From an uncultured Lachnospiraceae bacterium (GTDB taxonomy: Bacteria > Bacillota > Clostridia > Lachnospirales > Lachnospiraceae), in assembly GCA_910585295.1 (NCBI GenBank), contig CAJUDE010000004.1, forward strand, positions 27,112 through 91,111: a DNA stretch of 64,000 nt, given 5' to 3'. Under the pieces are notes generated by a model that was not told the DNA's origin, ran no database searches, and saw only the letters and a program-made list of their open reading frames with translations. A program made the translations under genes and the position numbers. How positions within the stretch are numbered: the stretch's first letter is position 1; the number at the start of each line of letters is the position of its first letter. Positions 26,087 through 35,453 of the stretch are shown here, piece by piece.

Positions 26087-28096
26087 TCATTTCTGCAGAG
26101 TTACTACATAAACGGGATTCTGCCCTGCCATAAGATGGTGCCTGCCCAGCTTTTTCGCCTTCGCCACCGATACCTGCACAATTTCCTGATGCTGGAATTC
26201 ATGCTCTTCCAATAATTCCGCCACTTCCTTAATCGTTTCCAGGGAGATTGCATTTATAACTACCCGCGTCTTGGGGGATTTCTGCCACAAAAGCCCTAAA
26301 ATCTCTTTTAAATTCCCGCCGCTTCCCCCAATAAATGCATGGGTCGGCGGCTCTAACCCTTCTAAGGCCTTGGGGGCTTCCCCGGCGATAGCTTCGATAT
26401 TCCATGCCCTGTGACGGCGTTTGTTCTCCTCAATCAGCCCCAGGGCCTCCGGGTTTTTCTCAATGGCATATACCTTCCCGTCCCTGGCTGCCCTGGCGCA
26501 TTCCACAGAAACGCTCCCAGTCCCCGCCCCAATGTCATAGACTATGGAGCCTGGCTGCAGGGCAAGCTTTGATAGGGAAATGCTGCGCACTTCCTCTTTT
26601 GTCATTGGCGCCTTCCCCCGGATAAACGACCCATCCGCAATCCCGTGGGTTGCCAAGGGCTTTGCGCCATTTTCCTGCACCAGCAGCGCCACCAACACGC
26701 CTTTTTCCTCAAAATCCAAAAACTGCCCTGGCGTGCCTGAAATAATTTTTTCCTCTGGGTAGCTTAACTGGCATCCCACATGCATTGCCGCGCCGCCAAA
26801 CCCATAGTCCAAAAGCTCCCTGGATAACCGGCGAAGCCCTTCGGCATTGTCCAGCAGCACAAAAACTTTCCCACAATGTTCCAGCGCGCCGATAATGTTC
26901 TGCTTCCTGCCATGGAGGCTCATCAACGCAGCCCCTTCCCATGGAACCTGCAGCCTGGACGCAAAATATGCCGGGGAAGAGACCCCGCATAGCTGCCGAA
27001 CCTGGTAGTGGTTCTTTTCGGTAATCCCCGCGGCCTCAAACGCCTGAAGGATTGTTTTTGCGCCGCTGTAAAAGCCCACATCCCCAGACAGCAATACCGT
27101 AACCTTCCGGTATTGGGGATTCGTAAGGATAAAGTCTGCGATTTCCGACCCGATGTACAGGCACTTGGAAGGTTTATCCATATGCAAAACAGCGCTTACC
27201 ATCCGTTTCGCCCCCAGGATAATGTCTGCATCCTGGCAGGCGTCCAAAACCTCTCCCGTCATATTGGAAATGCTTCCCATGCCCATCCCTGCAATTGTAA
27301 TCTGATATTCTTTTATATCGGACGCCCCTTGCCCAGATTCCACTCCTATTTTTTGTAAAATTTCTTCCAGCGAATGCCCCTGCTCCTGGGAACGCCGCAA
27401 AACTATGGTTTCTGCGCCAATGCGCTTTGCCGCCGCAAGTTTTTCTGGGAACCCTCCGGCCTTTGACGTTTCCTTGGTGACCAGGATAGACGCCTGCACC
27501 GCCTCCATCATAGCCAGGTTCAGCCCTTCACTGAAAGGCCCCTGCATACAAATAATCTGGTTCCCTGAAAGCCCAAGGCCGCGGCACCTCTCCACCTCTT
27601 CCCCAACAGGCAATATCCTGGCGTAAATCCGGCTGGTATCCTGAATGCCGCCGACATATTCTGGCAAAGACTTGCTTCCAGTGGCCAAAAAAATATTCCC
27701 GGCAGACTGGTTCAGGTAATCCACCGCTTCTTTTACTGTATCCACAAACACAACTTTTTGCCCTGGGAACGTTTGGCTGCCCTGCTCCCTAAGCAGCCGC
27801 AAGGCTTCCCTCCCCTGGCTGCGGCATGCAGCCGCGATATTTTTTGTCACTTCCGTTGCAAAAGGATGGGTGGCGTCCACCACGGCACGCCACTCCTTTC
27901 CACCAATCAGCTTTTCCATCTCTTTTTCGTCCATGCGCCCTGCCCGCACGGTCAGCAAGCCGCTTTTGGGCTGCCCCATCACTTCCTGCCCATACTCAGT
28001 AGCGACGCAGACGGTAGCCCCTATGTTATGGCGGGCTAATGCCTCCGCCAATTCCCTTCCCTCACTTGTCCCTGAAAATATCAATACTTCCTGCAT
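26087..28096 (-). CDS. CbiJ-CbiE-CbiT three-domain fusion (precorrin-6A reductase + precorrin-6B methyltransferases)
   Basis: 669 residues joining three steps of corrin synthesis. Residues about 1-255 are the reductase (LIFSGTSEGRELAEAL, AVVDATHPFA, GPFSEGLN). About 263-460 is the C5-methyltransferase CbiE (ITIAGMGMGSISNMT, VLLSGDVGFYSGA). About 480-669 is the C15-methylase/decarboxylase CbiT (GIADGSFIRGKAPMTKEEV, YDIGAGTGSVSVE, AFIGGSGGNLKEIL). CbiET fusions are common; addition of the CbiJ part is less so. All three catalytic regions look intact. It starts directly at the stop of cbiH. Confidence 0.94.
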   Translation of the reverse strand: MQEVLIFSGTSEGRELAEALARHNIGATVCVATEYGQEVMGQPKSGLLTVRAGRMDEKEMEKLIGGKEWRAVVDATHPFATEVTKNIAAACRSQGREALRLLREQGSQTFPGQKVVFVDTVKEAVDYLNQSAGNIFLATGSKSLPEYVGGIQDTSRIYARILPVGEEVERCRGLGLSGNQIICMQGPFSEGLNLAMMEAVQASILVTKETSKAGGFPEKLAAAKRIGAETIVLRRSQEQGHSLEEILQKIGVESGQGASDIKEYQITIAGMGMGSISNMTGEVLDACQDADIILGAKRMVSAVLHMDKPSKCLYIGSEIADFILTNPQYRKVTVLLSGDVGFYSGAKTILQAFEAAGITEKNHYQVRQLCGVSSPAYFASRLQVPWEGAALMSLHGRKQNIIGALEHCGKVFVLLDNAEGLRRLSRELLDYGFGGAAMHVGCQLSYPEEKIISGTPGQFLDFEEKGVLVALLVQENGAKPLATHGIADGSFIRGKAPMTKEEVRSISLSKLALQPGSIVYDIGAGTGSVSVECARAARDGKVYAIEKNPEALGLIEENKRRHRAWNIEAIAGEAPKALEGLEPPTHAFIGGSGGNLKEILGLLWQKSPKTRVVINAISLETIKEVAELLEEHEFQHQEIVQVSVAKAKKLGRHHLMAGQNPVYVVTLQK

Positions 28097-28837
28097 TTAT
28101 TTCTTTCCTTCTATCTGGTATCCCCTGGGCGTTACCATGTCCCCATTTATAATTTTCGTCTCTGAATTCCCTACAAATACAGTGGTGAACATATCCGTCT
28201 GCACCTGCTTAAGCTCCTTAAGCGTATACAATTTACGGCATTCCCCCTCGCGGCCAATATTAGACACTGTGCCGCATACGGTATCTTCGCTTCTGTATTT
28301 CAGAAGGGCTTCACATGCTTTTTGCAAGTAGTCCCCTCTTTTTTTGCTGGAAGGGTTATACAGGCAAATGGAAAAATCTGCCTTAGCCGCCGCTTCCAGC
28401 CTTGCTTCAATCTGCGCCCATGGGGTCATCAAGTCACTCAGGCTAATCACTGCGAAATCATGCATCAAAGGCGCCCCCAGGACTGCCCCGCCGCTCAATG
28501 CGGCTGTGACCCCTGGGACGATTTCCACTGGCACCTGGGGATAATCCACGCCAATTTCCAGGATGACCCCGCCCATCCCATAGACCCCGGAGTCCCCGCT
28601 GCATATCATTGCGGTATCCTTGCCTGCTGCAGCCTGGCTAAATGCAAGGCGGCAGCGCTCCACTTCCTGGCGCATTGGCGTTGTCAAAAATTCCTTATCT
28701 GGAAAATGCCGCTTCACCAAATCTACATACACGGTATAACCCACAATCACCTGGCACTGCTCTAAGGCGCGCACCGCCCGCAACGTCATTTCTTCATAAT
28801 TCCCAGGCCCAATCCCGACCACATATAACTTACTCAA
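28097..28837 (-). CDS. cbiH: Cobalt-precorrin-3B C17-methyltransferase CbiH
   Basis: SAM-dependent uroporphyrin-III-methylase-like enzyme of ring contraction. The N-terminal LYVVGIGPGNYEEMTLRA is the SAM-site glycine loop. The second loop is ICSGDSGVYGM, and IEIVPGVTAA matches the family. The start is set at TTG 28837: GGAG lies 7 bases upstream and TTG overlaps the TAA of cbiG. An ATG start further upstream would add 15 residues unlike the family. It is followed without a gap by the CbiJET fusion. Confidence 0.93.
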   Translation of the reverse strand: MSKLYVVGIGPGNYEEMTLRAVRALEQCQVIVGYTVYVDLVKRHFPDKEFLTTPMRQEVERCRLAFSQAAAGKDTAMICSGDSGVYGMGGVILEIGVDYPQVPVEIVPGVTAALSGGAVLGAPLMHDFAVISLSDLMTPWAQIEARLEAAAKADFSICLYNPSSKKRGDYLQKACEALLKYRSEDTVCGTVSNIGREGECRKLYTLKELKQVQTDMFTTVFVGNSETKIINGDMVTPRGYQIEGKK

Positions 28838-29951
28838 ATACAACACTCCATTCCTGTTCCGCGAATGCCAGCGTAACGCCATGCTCCGCGGTTTTCTCTA
28901 TTATCAACCTTGTTCCTTTTTCCTGAAACCCATGTTCCTGCACGGCGCCATACCCCATTGCCGCAAGGATTGCCGCCCGCTCACAGACATTCCCAATGCC
29001 TGTGACCTTTTTTACAAATTCTGAATCCGTAAAGGTCCCTGGCGCCCCTGCAAGCTGTGCTGCAGAGAATACATAAAAGGGAAGCTGGTATTTTTCGGCG
29101 ACTTCCAATATCCCCTGTTCCTCTTTCTTGCGGTCAATTGAGGCAAGGCAGAAAACGCTTTCCATCGCAATGTGGCGTTCCTCCATTACCCTGCATAAAA
29201 ACGATTCAATCTCCTGGGCGCCCTTGCCCTCTTTGCACCCAATGCCAACCGCCACTGATTTTGGGTGCAGGTATAACGTATTTTCTGGCTGCCCATAGAA
29301 ATGGGCCCCTGTATAAATCTGGTATTTCCAGCCTTCTTTCCCTTCCCCACTGGGCTGCGGGCAGCGCCCAAGGCTTCCTTGCAAACCTGCGCCCCAATCC
29401 TGCCAAACCAGTTCCTCAGGGATTTTCCCCAAGACGCCGCCTTCACAATAAAAACCGACCTGCCCCCCTGCCAACACATGGCTGGAAATCTGTTTTGCCA
29501 GCTTTCGGTCCGTGAGGGCTAAATTCTGCCTGGAGGCAAACACATCCACCGCAAACTTCCCATTCAAATCTGTGGCGGTAGTGATGACTGCGTCGGCCGA
29601 AAGGCCATCCGCCAAAAATACCGCCCATTGGTTGCCTCCCCCCACATGCCCGGATAACATAGGCACCACATACCTGCCTTTCTCGTCCAAAACCAGCACT
29701 GCAGGGTCGGCAAATTTATCTTTTACAAAGGGGGCGATGGTACGTACTGCAATCCCCGCCGCCCCAATAAAAACTAAAAGCTGGGCGTCCTGAAAAGCCT
29801 GCTGGCACCATTCCTGCAAGGATTGCCCAGGGTCTTTGCCCATCTGGACCGCCATCCCCTGCCCGGGAGATTCCAGCAGCCCTTTTACCTGGACTGCCAG
29901 CTTCCTTCCATTTTCCGTAAAATACATCACAGCGGCACGCTTTTGTCCCAT
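28830..29951 (-). CDS. cbiG: Cobalt-precorrin-5A hydrolase CbiG
   Basis: Opens the delta-lactone of cobalt-precorrin-5A with loss of acetaldehyde. 373 residues with the N-terminal VFIGAAGIAVRTIAPFVKDK, the LSGHVGGGNQWA motif and DLNGKFAVDVFA. The C-terminal CbiG domain starts near SVAVGIGCKEG and contains FTDSEFVKKVTG. The ATG at 29951 follows GGAGGG closely. It lies 15 bp downstream of cbiF and overlaps cbiH by 8 bp. Confidence 0.94.
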   Translation of the reverse strand: MGQKRAAVMYFTENGRKLAVQVKGLLESPGQGMAVQMGKDPGQSLQEWCQQAFQDAQLLVFIGAAGIAVRTIAPFVKDKFADPAVLVLDEKGRYVVPMLSGHVGGGNQWAVFLADGLSADAVITTATDLNGKFAVDVFASRQNLALTDRKLAKQISSHVLAGGQVGFYCEGGVLGKIPEELVWQDWGAGLQGSLGRCPQPSGEGKEGWKYQIYTGAHFYGQPENTLYLHPKSVAVGIGCKEGKGAQEIESFLCRVMEERHIAMESVFCLASIDRKKEEQGILEVAEKYQLPFYVFSAAQLAGAPGTFTDSEFVKKVTGIGNVCERAAILAAMGYGAVQEHGFQEKGTRLIIEKTAEHGVTLAFAEQEWSVVFE

Positions 29952-29966
29952 ATGCCCTCCATCTAC

Positions 29967-30722
29967 CTACTTCTTACTGCGGAATTCTGTCTCAAATTCA
30001 GGATGGTACAAATCGCTCCTGCGGTAATGGCTGTGCGCCACCGCATCCCCCACAATTACCAGAGCCGTTTTGGAAATTCCATGGAGGCGCCCAGTCTCAG
30101 CAAGGCTCCCAACTGTACAGGCATAAGACTCCTCATCCGGCCAGGTTGCCTTATAGACAAGGGCCGCAGGCGTGCTTTCCTGGTACCCTCCAGCCAAAAG
30201 GCGCGCTGCCAGTTCCTCCAGCATCCCTGCGCTAAGGAATATCACCATAGTTGCCTGATGGGCTGCAAAAGACGCAATTTCCTCTCGCTCCGGCACTGGC
30301 GTCCTTCCCGCCATCCTTGTAATTATCACGCTCTGGGACACATCCGGCAAGGTATATTCCAGGTTCAGGGCAGCAGCCGCGCCGCACATAGAGCTGACCC
30401 CTGGGCAGCTCTCATAGGCAATCCCCGCCTGCTCCAAAAGGTCCATCTGCTCCCGCACCGCTCCAAAAATACTTGGGTCCCCAGTATGGAGCCGCACGGT
30501 CATTTTCCCTGCCTGCTCTGCCTCTTGCATCACCTGGAACACTTCCTCCAATGTCATCTTTGCGCTGTTATGCACCTGGCAGCCCTGCTTTTTTTCTTCC
30601 AACAACGCCGGGTTCACCAAAGACCCGGCATAAATTATCACGTCTGCTTCCTGCAAAAGCCGCTGCCCACGGACGGTAATCAAATCCGGCGCGCCGCTTC
30701 CTGCCCCTACAAAATAAATCAT
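29967..30722 (-). CDS. cbiF: Cobalt-precorrin-4 C11-methyltransferase CbiF
   Basis: SAM-dependent methyltransferase with the family start MIYFVGAGSGAPDLITVRG, the LHTGDPSIFGA substrate/SAM loop and YESCPGVSSMCGAAA. Length 251 is normal. The ATGA overlap with the end of cbiL (30719-30722) couples translation of the two genes. Confidence 0.96.
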   Translation of the reverse strand: MIYFVGAGSGAPDLITVRGQRLLQEADVIIYAGSLVNPALLEEKKQGCQVHNSAKMTLEEVFQVMQEAEQAGKMTVRLHTGDPSIFGAVREQMDLLEQAGIAYESCPGVSSMCGAAAALNLEYTLPDVSQSVIITRMAGRTPVPEREEIASFAAHQATMVIFLSAGMLEELAARLLAGGYQESTPAALVYKATWPDEESYACTVGSLAETGRLHGISKTALVIVGDAVAHSHYRRSDLYHPEFETEFRSKK

Positions 30723-31411
30723 AATTCTTTCTCCTTTACCACCATCAGGGAATAATAGCCTGCCTTGTCCGGAATTTCATCTATCCCGCAATGCACGCGC
30801 TCCCCTTCCATGCCGCAGTTTTCCACCATGGACACCTGGACGGCAGGGAACGCGGCAAGCCCTTCCCGAATTACGTTCAGCTTCTTCCCTGGCTTCATCA
30901 ATACCTTTGTTCCTGGCATCTGAATGCCTTCTCCAATCCCATATGTGGATGGGATAATATGCAGCATCTGGGATTTTTCCACCAACCCCTGGTTCAGCTT
31001 GGCAGCAACCGCGCAAAATGACGGGATCCCATTGATAATCTCTGTCTGAAAACCTGCCTCGATTGCCCTTTGGTGCATATAAAGGTAGGTAGAATAAATA
31101 CAAGGGTCCCCCAAAGTCAGGAATGCAACGCTTTTCCCCTGCCCCAGCTCTTTTTCCAGCTTTTCAAACGCAGCCTTATGGCTTTGTTCCAGCTTCTCCT
31201 TATCTTTTGTCATTGGCATATCCAATTCCAGGCAGAATTTCCCAGAAAGCTCCGGCACAGCCTGCAATACAATTGCATAAGACACCGTTTCTTCTTTCTT
31301 AAGCCCTGGCACCGCAACCACTTCGCATTCCTTAATGACGCGCACTGCCTTTAACGTTAGAAGTTCCGGGTCGCCCGGCCCTACTCCTACGCCATATAAT
31401 TTTCCTGACAT
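30719..31411 (-). CDS. cbiL: Precorrin-2 C20-methyltransferase CbiL
   Basis: First methylation after precorrin-2/cobalt-precorrin-2. Begins MSGKLYGVGVGPGDPELLTLKA, with FLTLGDPCIYSTYLY and INGIPSFCAVAAKL as the usual SAM-pocket segments. A longer in-frame start at 31438 was rejected because GGAGGG stands four bases before the ATG at 31411. The 5' end overlaps cbiD by 25 bp. Confidence 0.95.
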   Translation of the reverse strand: MSGKLYGVGVGPGDPELLTLKAVRVIKECEVVAVPGLKKEETVSYAIVLQAVPELSGKFCLELDMPMTKDKEKLEQSHKAAFEKLEKELGQGKSVAFLTLGDPCIYSTYLYMHQRAIEAGFQTEIINGIPSFCAVAAKLNQGLVEKSQMLHIIPSTYGIGEGIQMPGTKVLMKPGKKLNVIREGLAAFPAVQVSMVENCGMEGERVHCGIDEIPDKAGYYSLMVVKEKEL

Positions 31412-32628
31412 AAGTCCCTCCTCATTTGCTCTTTCCATATTTGTTCTATTATGCCTTCCGCATTCTTTGTGCTGCCCAGCTCCCCATTAGAGTGGTTCCT
31501 GCGCCCATACTCACTGGAAAACACAATCGCGCCCACTTGGACCCTGCCCTGGCTCCTGCGGTCCAGATGGAGCTGTATACGCTCCATCACATGCGCCATA
31601 GTCCTTTCCAAGGCTCCCTCTTCTTCCAGCAAGCGTATTGCCTCTTCTGTGGTCACCGCCTGCATCAGCTCTGACAACAAGGGCAGCCTAACGCCTGCCA
31701 GCACTGCATTTGCAGTCAAAATTTCCAGCCTGGCGTCCGCATTCCGGGAATGGGTTTGGAAAATCCCCCCAGCCACTTTGATAAATTTGCCAATATGGGA
31801 CACAAACAGTAACCGCTCTGCACCAAGCTCTGCCGCCATGTCAATGGCCTCCCCAATATAATTGCTGCATTTGACTGCCTGGTCCAGAGACAGGCCTTCC
31901 CGCTGTTTTAGGAATTCCTGCCCATAATTTCCAGGCACTGCCACAAGGTTTTTGCGCCCCATCTTAATTTGCTGGTTTAATTCCAGGCGGATGCTGGAAA
32001 TCAGGGCTGCCTCGCTCATAGGTTCAACAATTCCAGTGGTCCCCAAAATAGAAATCCCCCCTGTAATGCCAAGTTTGGGGTTAAAGGTCCGCGTTGCCAG
32101 TTCCTCCCCTTGCGGCACAGACACTTCCACAGTAAGCCCGCCTGCATAACCATGCTTTTTGCAAAGTTCCAGCAATTCCTGCTCTATCATCTTCCTTGGC
32201 GTGGCATTAATGGCATAAGCGCCGGGAGGCTGCTCCAGCCCTGGCTTTGTGACAATCCCAACGCCTGCGCCTCCGGTAATGGCAATGCCTTCTTCTTCCT
32301 TTTTAGAAACCTTGGCATAGACCCAGGCGCCATTGGTTACATCCGGGTCGTCCCCTGCATCTTTCTCAATGGCGCAGGAGACAAACCCCGCGCCCCAGGA
32401 CACATCCAAAACTTCCAAATGCAGCCGAATACCCTTTGGCGCCACCAAGTCCACATACTCTGCGCGCTCCCTGGCCAGAAGCATGTAAGCCGCCGCTTTC
32501 GCCGCTGCCGCTGCACAGCTTCCAGTTGTATAACCAAAACGAAGCTTCTTGCCATCTATCGTTTTTCTATAACGTTCCAGCCCGGTCCCCTGCCCCTGGC
32601 AGGCCTGGCTGTTAATGTTCTGTTCCAT
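31387..32628 (-). CDS. cbiD: Cobalt-precorrin-5B C1-methyltransferase CbiD
   Basis: First gene of the corrin-ring operon. The family signature LRFGYTTGSCAAAAAKAA is near residue 30, followed by AIEKDAGDDPDVTNG, ITGGAGVGIVTKPGL and LGITGGISILGTTGIV. AGGAGG lies directly before the ATG at 32628; an upstream in-frame start was rejected. The short leader back to the promoter (about 28 nt) leaves no room for a cobalamin riboswitch downstream of that promoter. Confidence 0.96.
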   Translation of the reverse strand: MEQNINSQACQGQGTGLERYRKTIDGKKLRFGYTTGSCAAAAAKAAAYMLLARERAEYVDLVAPKGIRLHLEVLDVSWGAGFVSCAIEKDAGDDPDVTNGAWVYAKVSKKEEEGIAITGGAGVGIVTKPGLEQPPGAYAINATPRKMIEQELLELCKKHGYAGGLTVEVSVPQGEELATRTFNPKLGITGGISILGTTGIVEPMSEAALISSIRLELNQQIKMGRKNLVAVPGNYGQEFLKQREGLSLDQAVKCSNYIGEAIDMAAELGAERLLFVSHIGKFIKVAGGIFQTHSRNADARLEILTANAVLAGVRLPLLSELMQAVTTEEAIRLLEEEGALERTMAHVMERIQLHLDRRSQGRVQVGAIVFSSEYGRRNHSNGELGSTKNAEGIIEQIWKEQMRRDLCQENYMA

Positions 32629-32662
32629 AATCCTCCTGTCTTTTGTGCTTTTTTCTTTCTCT

Positions 32663-32691
32663 ATTATAGTTTCCCTCAGGCAAAAAAGCAA
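32663..32691 (-). promoter_or_regulatory. Probable cbi operon promoter
   Basis: TTGCTT (32691-32686), 17-bp spacer and TATAAT (32668-32663) on the minus strand, 35 bp upstream of the cbiD start. Between this and the repeat element at 32775 no conserved B12-box or cobalamin aptamer was recognised. Confidence 0.6.
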
Positions 32692-32774
32692 CCTACAAAG
32701 GGAAATCCATCTATTCCCCTTGCAATCAATGCCCCAGCGAAGCGAGGATTGCCACCTCCATTATTTTAATACTT

Positions 32775-33060
32775 TAGCTACTTGCGAAACTGCCAAATTA
32801 TCAAAATTTCATATACAATTACTACCATTTTGTTAAGATATTTTCATCACGCAAAAGCCCGAAATGCTAGGCGCGCCAAGCATTTCAGCAAGCCTCTTAC
32901 TACAAAGCCCCATGTTCAGCAAAGGCTTCCATGGTTCTTTAAGTCTTGCTTCCATGGCGCTAACATGCATTCCTTACCTTTTGTATGAGAAAATATCTCT
33001 TCTCAAAGTTTTTGAATTGTATATGAAATTCATAAAAAGATTGAGTTTCGCAATTGCCAA
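32775..33060. mobile_element. MITE-like element, copy 1
   Basis: About 286 bp with imperfect terminal inverted repeats of roughly 75 bp. The outer part is TTGCGAAAC ... GTTTCGCAA, and both ends contain TTTCATATACAATT in opposite orientation. It is flanked by direct repeats TTTAATACTT (32765-32774 and 33061-33070). The interior has a small palindrome around GGCGCGCC and two TTCCATGG repeats. It is roughly 90 percent identical by eye to the copy at 48174. Apparent reading frames differ between copies by a frameshift, so it is probably non-coding. It lies between nadA and cbiD. Confidence 0.7.
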
Positions 33061-33102
33061 TTTAATACTTATCAGCCAATCTTGGATATTGTGCCTGCCA
33101 AA

Positions 33103-33139
33103 TAAAAAGGCACAGGCTTTCTTCCCAAAGCCTGTGCCT
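33103..33139 (-). terminator. Terminator of nadA
   Basis: Hairpin AGGCACAGGCTTT / AAAGCCTGTGCCT with a 6-nt loop, followed on the minus strand by TTTTTATTTG. It lies downstream of nadA, beyond the REP-like element. Confidence 0.82.
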
Positions 33140-33194
33140 ATTCTATCTGTTGTTTCAGGGACAAAGTGTCCAAGCGAACCTTAGGGCAGTCAAA

Positions 33195-33294
33195 TACCCC
33201 GCTGCAAGCTGACGGGGCATGCCTGGCTTCTTCTTAGCAGCCCAACCTAAGGGGCGGGGTATTTGCACCCACAGGGCATGTACCCCCACGGCAT
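33195..33294. repeat. REP-like palindromic element, long copy
   Basis: About 100 bp starting with a TACCCCG...GCAAG...GGGGCA hairpin, then GCCTGGCTT and a second GGGGCGGGG block, ending CACGGCAT. It matches the copy at 56256 along its whole length and the copy at 57800 along the first 65 bp. The outer part also pairs AAATACCCC with GGGGTATTT. It sits 7 bp beyond the nadA stop codon. Confidence 0.65.
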
Positions 33295-33301
33295 ATTCCA
33301 T

Positions 33302-34201
33302 TTACCCAAGTTCCAGCATACGCTCCAAAGGCTTCCTAGCCTTCTCTAATAGCTCTTCTTCCAATTCTACCACGTTCGACATCTGTTCCAATGCATCCGC
33401 CACATTATCTAATGTAATGCGCTTCATGTCAGAGCATTTTTTCTGCCCCACATCGTAAAAACGTTTTTTTGGCTTCTTCAATTCTAATTCATACCGAACG
33501 CCCATCTCTGTGCAGACAATAAATTCCTTACATTTGCTCTCTGCCGCATAGGTGATAATGCCGGAAGTGCTGCCTACATAATCGGCCATGGCAATCACAT
33601 CCATGGTGCATTCTGGATGGACCAAAATCTCGGCCCTAGGGTGGATATCCTTAACAATCTGCACGTTTTTTGCTGTAATGCTTGTATGTACATGGCAATA
33701 CCCATCATTAAAGATAAAATGCTTCTCGGGCGCCTGGGAAGCGATATAACGCCCCAAATTCTCATCTGGGATAAAATATATATGCTGGTTCGGCAGCGCC
33801 TTTACAATCTTCAATGCATTGGATGAGGTCACGCATACATCGGAATATGTCTTTAACTGCGCTGTGGAATTAATATAGCAAACCACCGCCAAGTCTTCAT
33901 ACTCTTCCCTTGCCTGATTGATCTTGTCAATATCCGCCATATGCGCCATTGGGCAGTCCGCCCCCATATCTGGCATGACCACAGTTTTATCTGGATTGAG
34001 GATTTTCGCGCTCTCTCCCATAAAAGATACCCCACAGAACAAAATGGTCTTTGCTTTTACCATCGTTGCAATCTTGCTGAGGTAAAAAGAATCCCCCACA
34101 TAGTCAGCAATTGCCTGCACTTCATCATCCACATAATAGTGGGCTAAAATTACTGCATCACGTTCTTTCTTCCATTGGTTAATCTTATCTAAGGTTGACA
34201 T
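33302..34201 (-). CDS. nadA: Quinolinate synthase NadA
   Basis: [4Fe-4S] enzyme that condenses iminoaspartate with dihydroxyacetone phosphate to quinolinate for de novo NAD synthesis. Family features are LAHYYVDDEVQAIADYVGDS, the cluster Cys in LFCGVSFMGESAKIL, a Cys in HPECTMDV and a third Cys in VGQKKCSDMKRITL, plus HVHTSI. 299 residues is the short, aerotolerance-free form usual in anaerobes. nadB and nadC are not in the window, so the gene is either separated from them or works with distant partners. Confidence 0.96.
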   Translation of the reverse strand: MSTLDKINQWKKERDAVILAHYYVDDEVQAIADYVGDSFYLSKIATMVKAKTILFCGVSFMGESAKILNPDKTVVMPDMGADCPMAHMADIDKINQAREEYEDLAVVCYINSTAQLKTYSDVCVTSSNALKIVKALPNQHIYFIPDENLGRYIASQAPEKHFIFNDGYCHVHTSITAKNVQIVKDIHPRAEILVHPECTMDVIAMADYVGSTSGIITYAAESKCKEFIVCTEMGVRYELELKKPKKRFYDVGQKKCSDMKRITLDNVADALEQMSNVVELEEELLEKARKPLERMLELG

Positions 34202-34322
34202 ATCTGCTCCTATTTTCTTTATTTGGGCTTAATCCATTCTGGAGGGCTGCCTTGGTCCTGCCGTAAAAGTGAATGGCAAACTCTTTCTTTTCTGCTTACT
34301 ATCTCACAATATTGCCATTCTG

Positions 34323-35453
34323 TCAATCCATCAATTCACAAAATCTGTCTTTTAAGGAGCATTTTAGCCTGATTCCTAATGTTTCTAAGGTCTGACCCAG
34401 CGCTTCCATTGTCTGTTCCATGTCCGCAACGTTTGCATTGCTTCCCATATGCCCTATGCGGACCACCTGCCCTGCAAGGCTGCCAAAGGAGCCTGCCAGC
34501 ATAATGTTATGTTCCTTACGCATCCTGTCCAAAATCTCCTGTGCCAGTATCCCCTCCGGCACGTCGAAGACGGTGACGGTATTAGAAAACCCACGTTCCA
34601 AATGGAGTTTTAACCCCGCGTCTGCAATGGCGCCCCTGCAGGCTGCCCCAATCCTGGCATGGCGCGCTAACATCCCCACATCTTGTTCAATATTGTCTAA
34701 CGCTGCCCGAAGCCCATAAATATCACTGATTGGCATCGTATAAGGGAACCACTTTTTTTCATAATACCCTTCAAAAACTTTCAGATTGGCATAGAAAGAA
34801 GCAATTGGGCGCTTCCTCTTTGCCATAGCCTCCTTTGCCTTGCCGCTGATTGTCACAAACGTTAGCCCTGGAGGCGCGGAAACTGCCTTCTGGGAGCCGC
34901 CGCACAATAGGTCAATCCCTGCCCTTCCCACATCCAGCGCTTCCCCAAACATCGCGGAAACAGAGTCCACCACCGTCAATATGCCATATTTGGCAAATAG
35001 GGGGCAGAGGGCATGGATATCATTGAGCATCCCGCTTGGGGTGTCGCAATGCACCATGGTTGCATATTTATAATTATGGTTTTCCTTTAAAAATCCCTCC
35101 AATGCCTGGGGGTCAATGGGGTTTTTGCTGTCTACAGTATATAGCTCTGGCTTGCCGCCATACAAAGACACAAAATCTGCAAACCCTTTCCCAAACACCC
35201 CATTGTCCAGTACAAGGGCCTTATCCCCTGGCTCTGTCAGGGAAGCGCATGCGGCTTCCAGCCCTAAAATCCCTTCCCCGCCCAAAATAAGCGTTTCGTT
35301 TTCTGTATGGAGCAAACGGCTGATTTGCCCGCAGGTTTCTTTGTAAAATTCCACAAACCCTTCATCTAAATCTGGGTTTGTACACTCTTTTGCCCTTGCA
35401 AGCCGGACATTCTCTTTTACCTGGGTAGGCCCCGGCGTCATAATTTTATACAT
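34323..35453 (-). CDS. Class V PLP aminotransferase (alanine-glyoxylate / serine-pyruvate type)
   Basis: Fold-type I aminotransferase of about 376 residues. It begins MYKIMTPGPTQVKENV, a typical AGT/PucG start; the PLP Lys is in GGSQKAVSAPPGL and the Asp in LTVVDSVSAMFGE. RIGHMGSNA near the C-terminus matches the family. A longer frame to 35528 lacks a ribosome site, whereas GGGAGG precedes the ATG at 35453. Substrate could be alanine/glyoxylate, serine/pyruvate or a phosphonate-type amine; the context does not decide. Confidence 0.87.
   Translation of the reverse strand: MYKIMTPGPTQVKENVRLARAKECTNPDLDEGFVEFYKETCGQISRLLHTENETLILGGEGILGLEAACASLTEPGDKALVLDNGVFGKGFADFVSLYGGKPELYTVDSKNPIDPQALEGFLKENHNYKYATMVHCDTPSGMLNDIHALCPLFAKYGILTVVDSVSAMFGEALDVGRAGIDLLCGGSQKAVSAPPGLTFVTISGKAKEAMAKRKRPIASFYANLKVFEGYYEKKWFPYTMPISDIYGLRAALDNIEQDVGMLARHARIGAACRGAIADAGLKLHLERGFSNTVTVFDVPEGILAQEILDRMRKEHNIMLAGSFGSLAGQVVRIGHMGSNANVADMEQTMEALGQTLETLGIRLKCSLKDRFCELMD

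Noticed and set aside
32692..32780. Possible cobalamin riboswitch upstream of cbiD
   Set aside because: GC-rich pairing around CAATCCTCGCTTCGC was seen, but no B12-box or conserved aptamer core could be recognised.
32864..33184. Open frame inside and beyond the first MITE-like copy
   Set aside because: The second copy carries a one-base frameshift relative to it, so the frame is not conserved; the repeat is treated as non-coding.
34271..34322. GAATGGCAA / TTGCCATTC inverted repeat between nadA and the aminotransferase gene
   Set aside because: Loop of about 30 nt and no T-run; too weak to call a terminator or a riboswitch.
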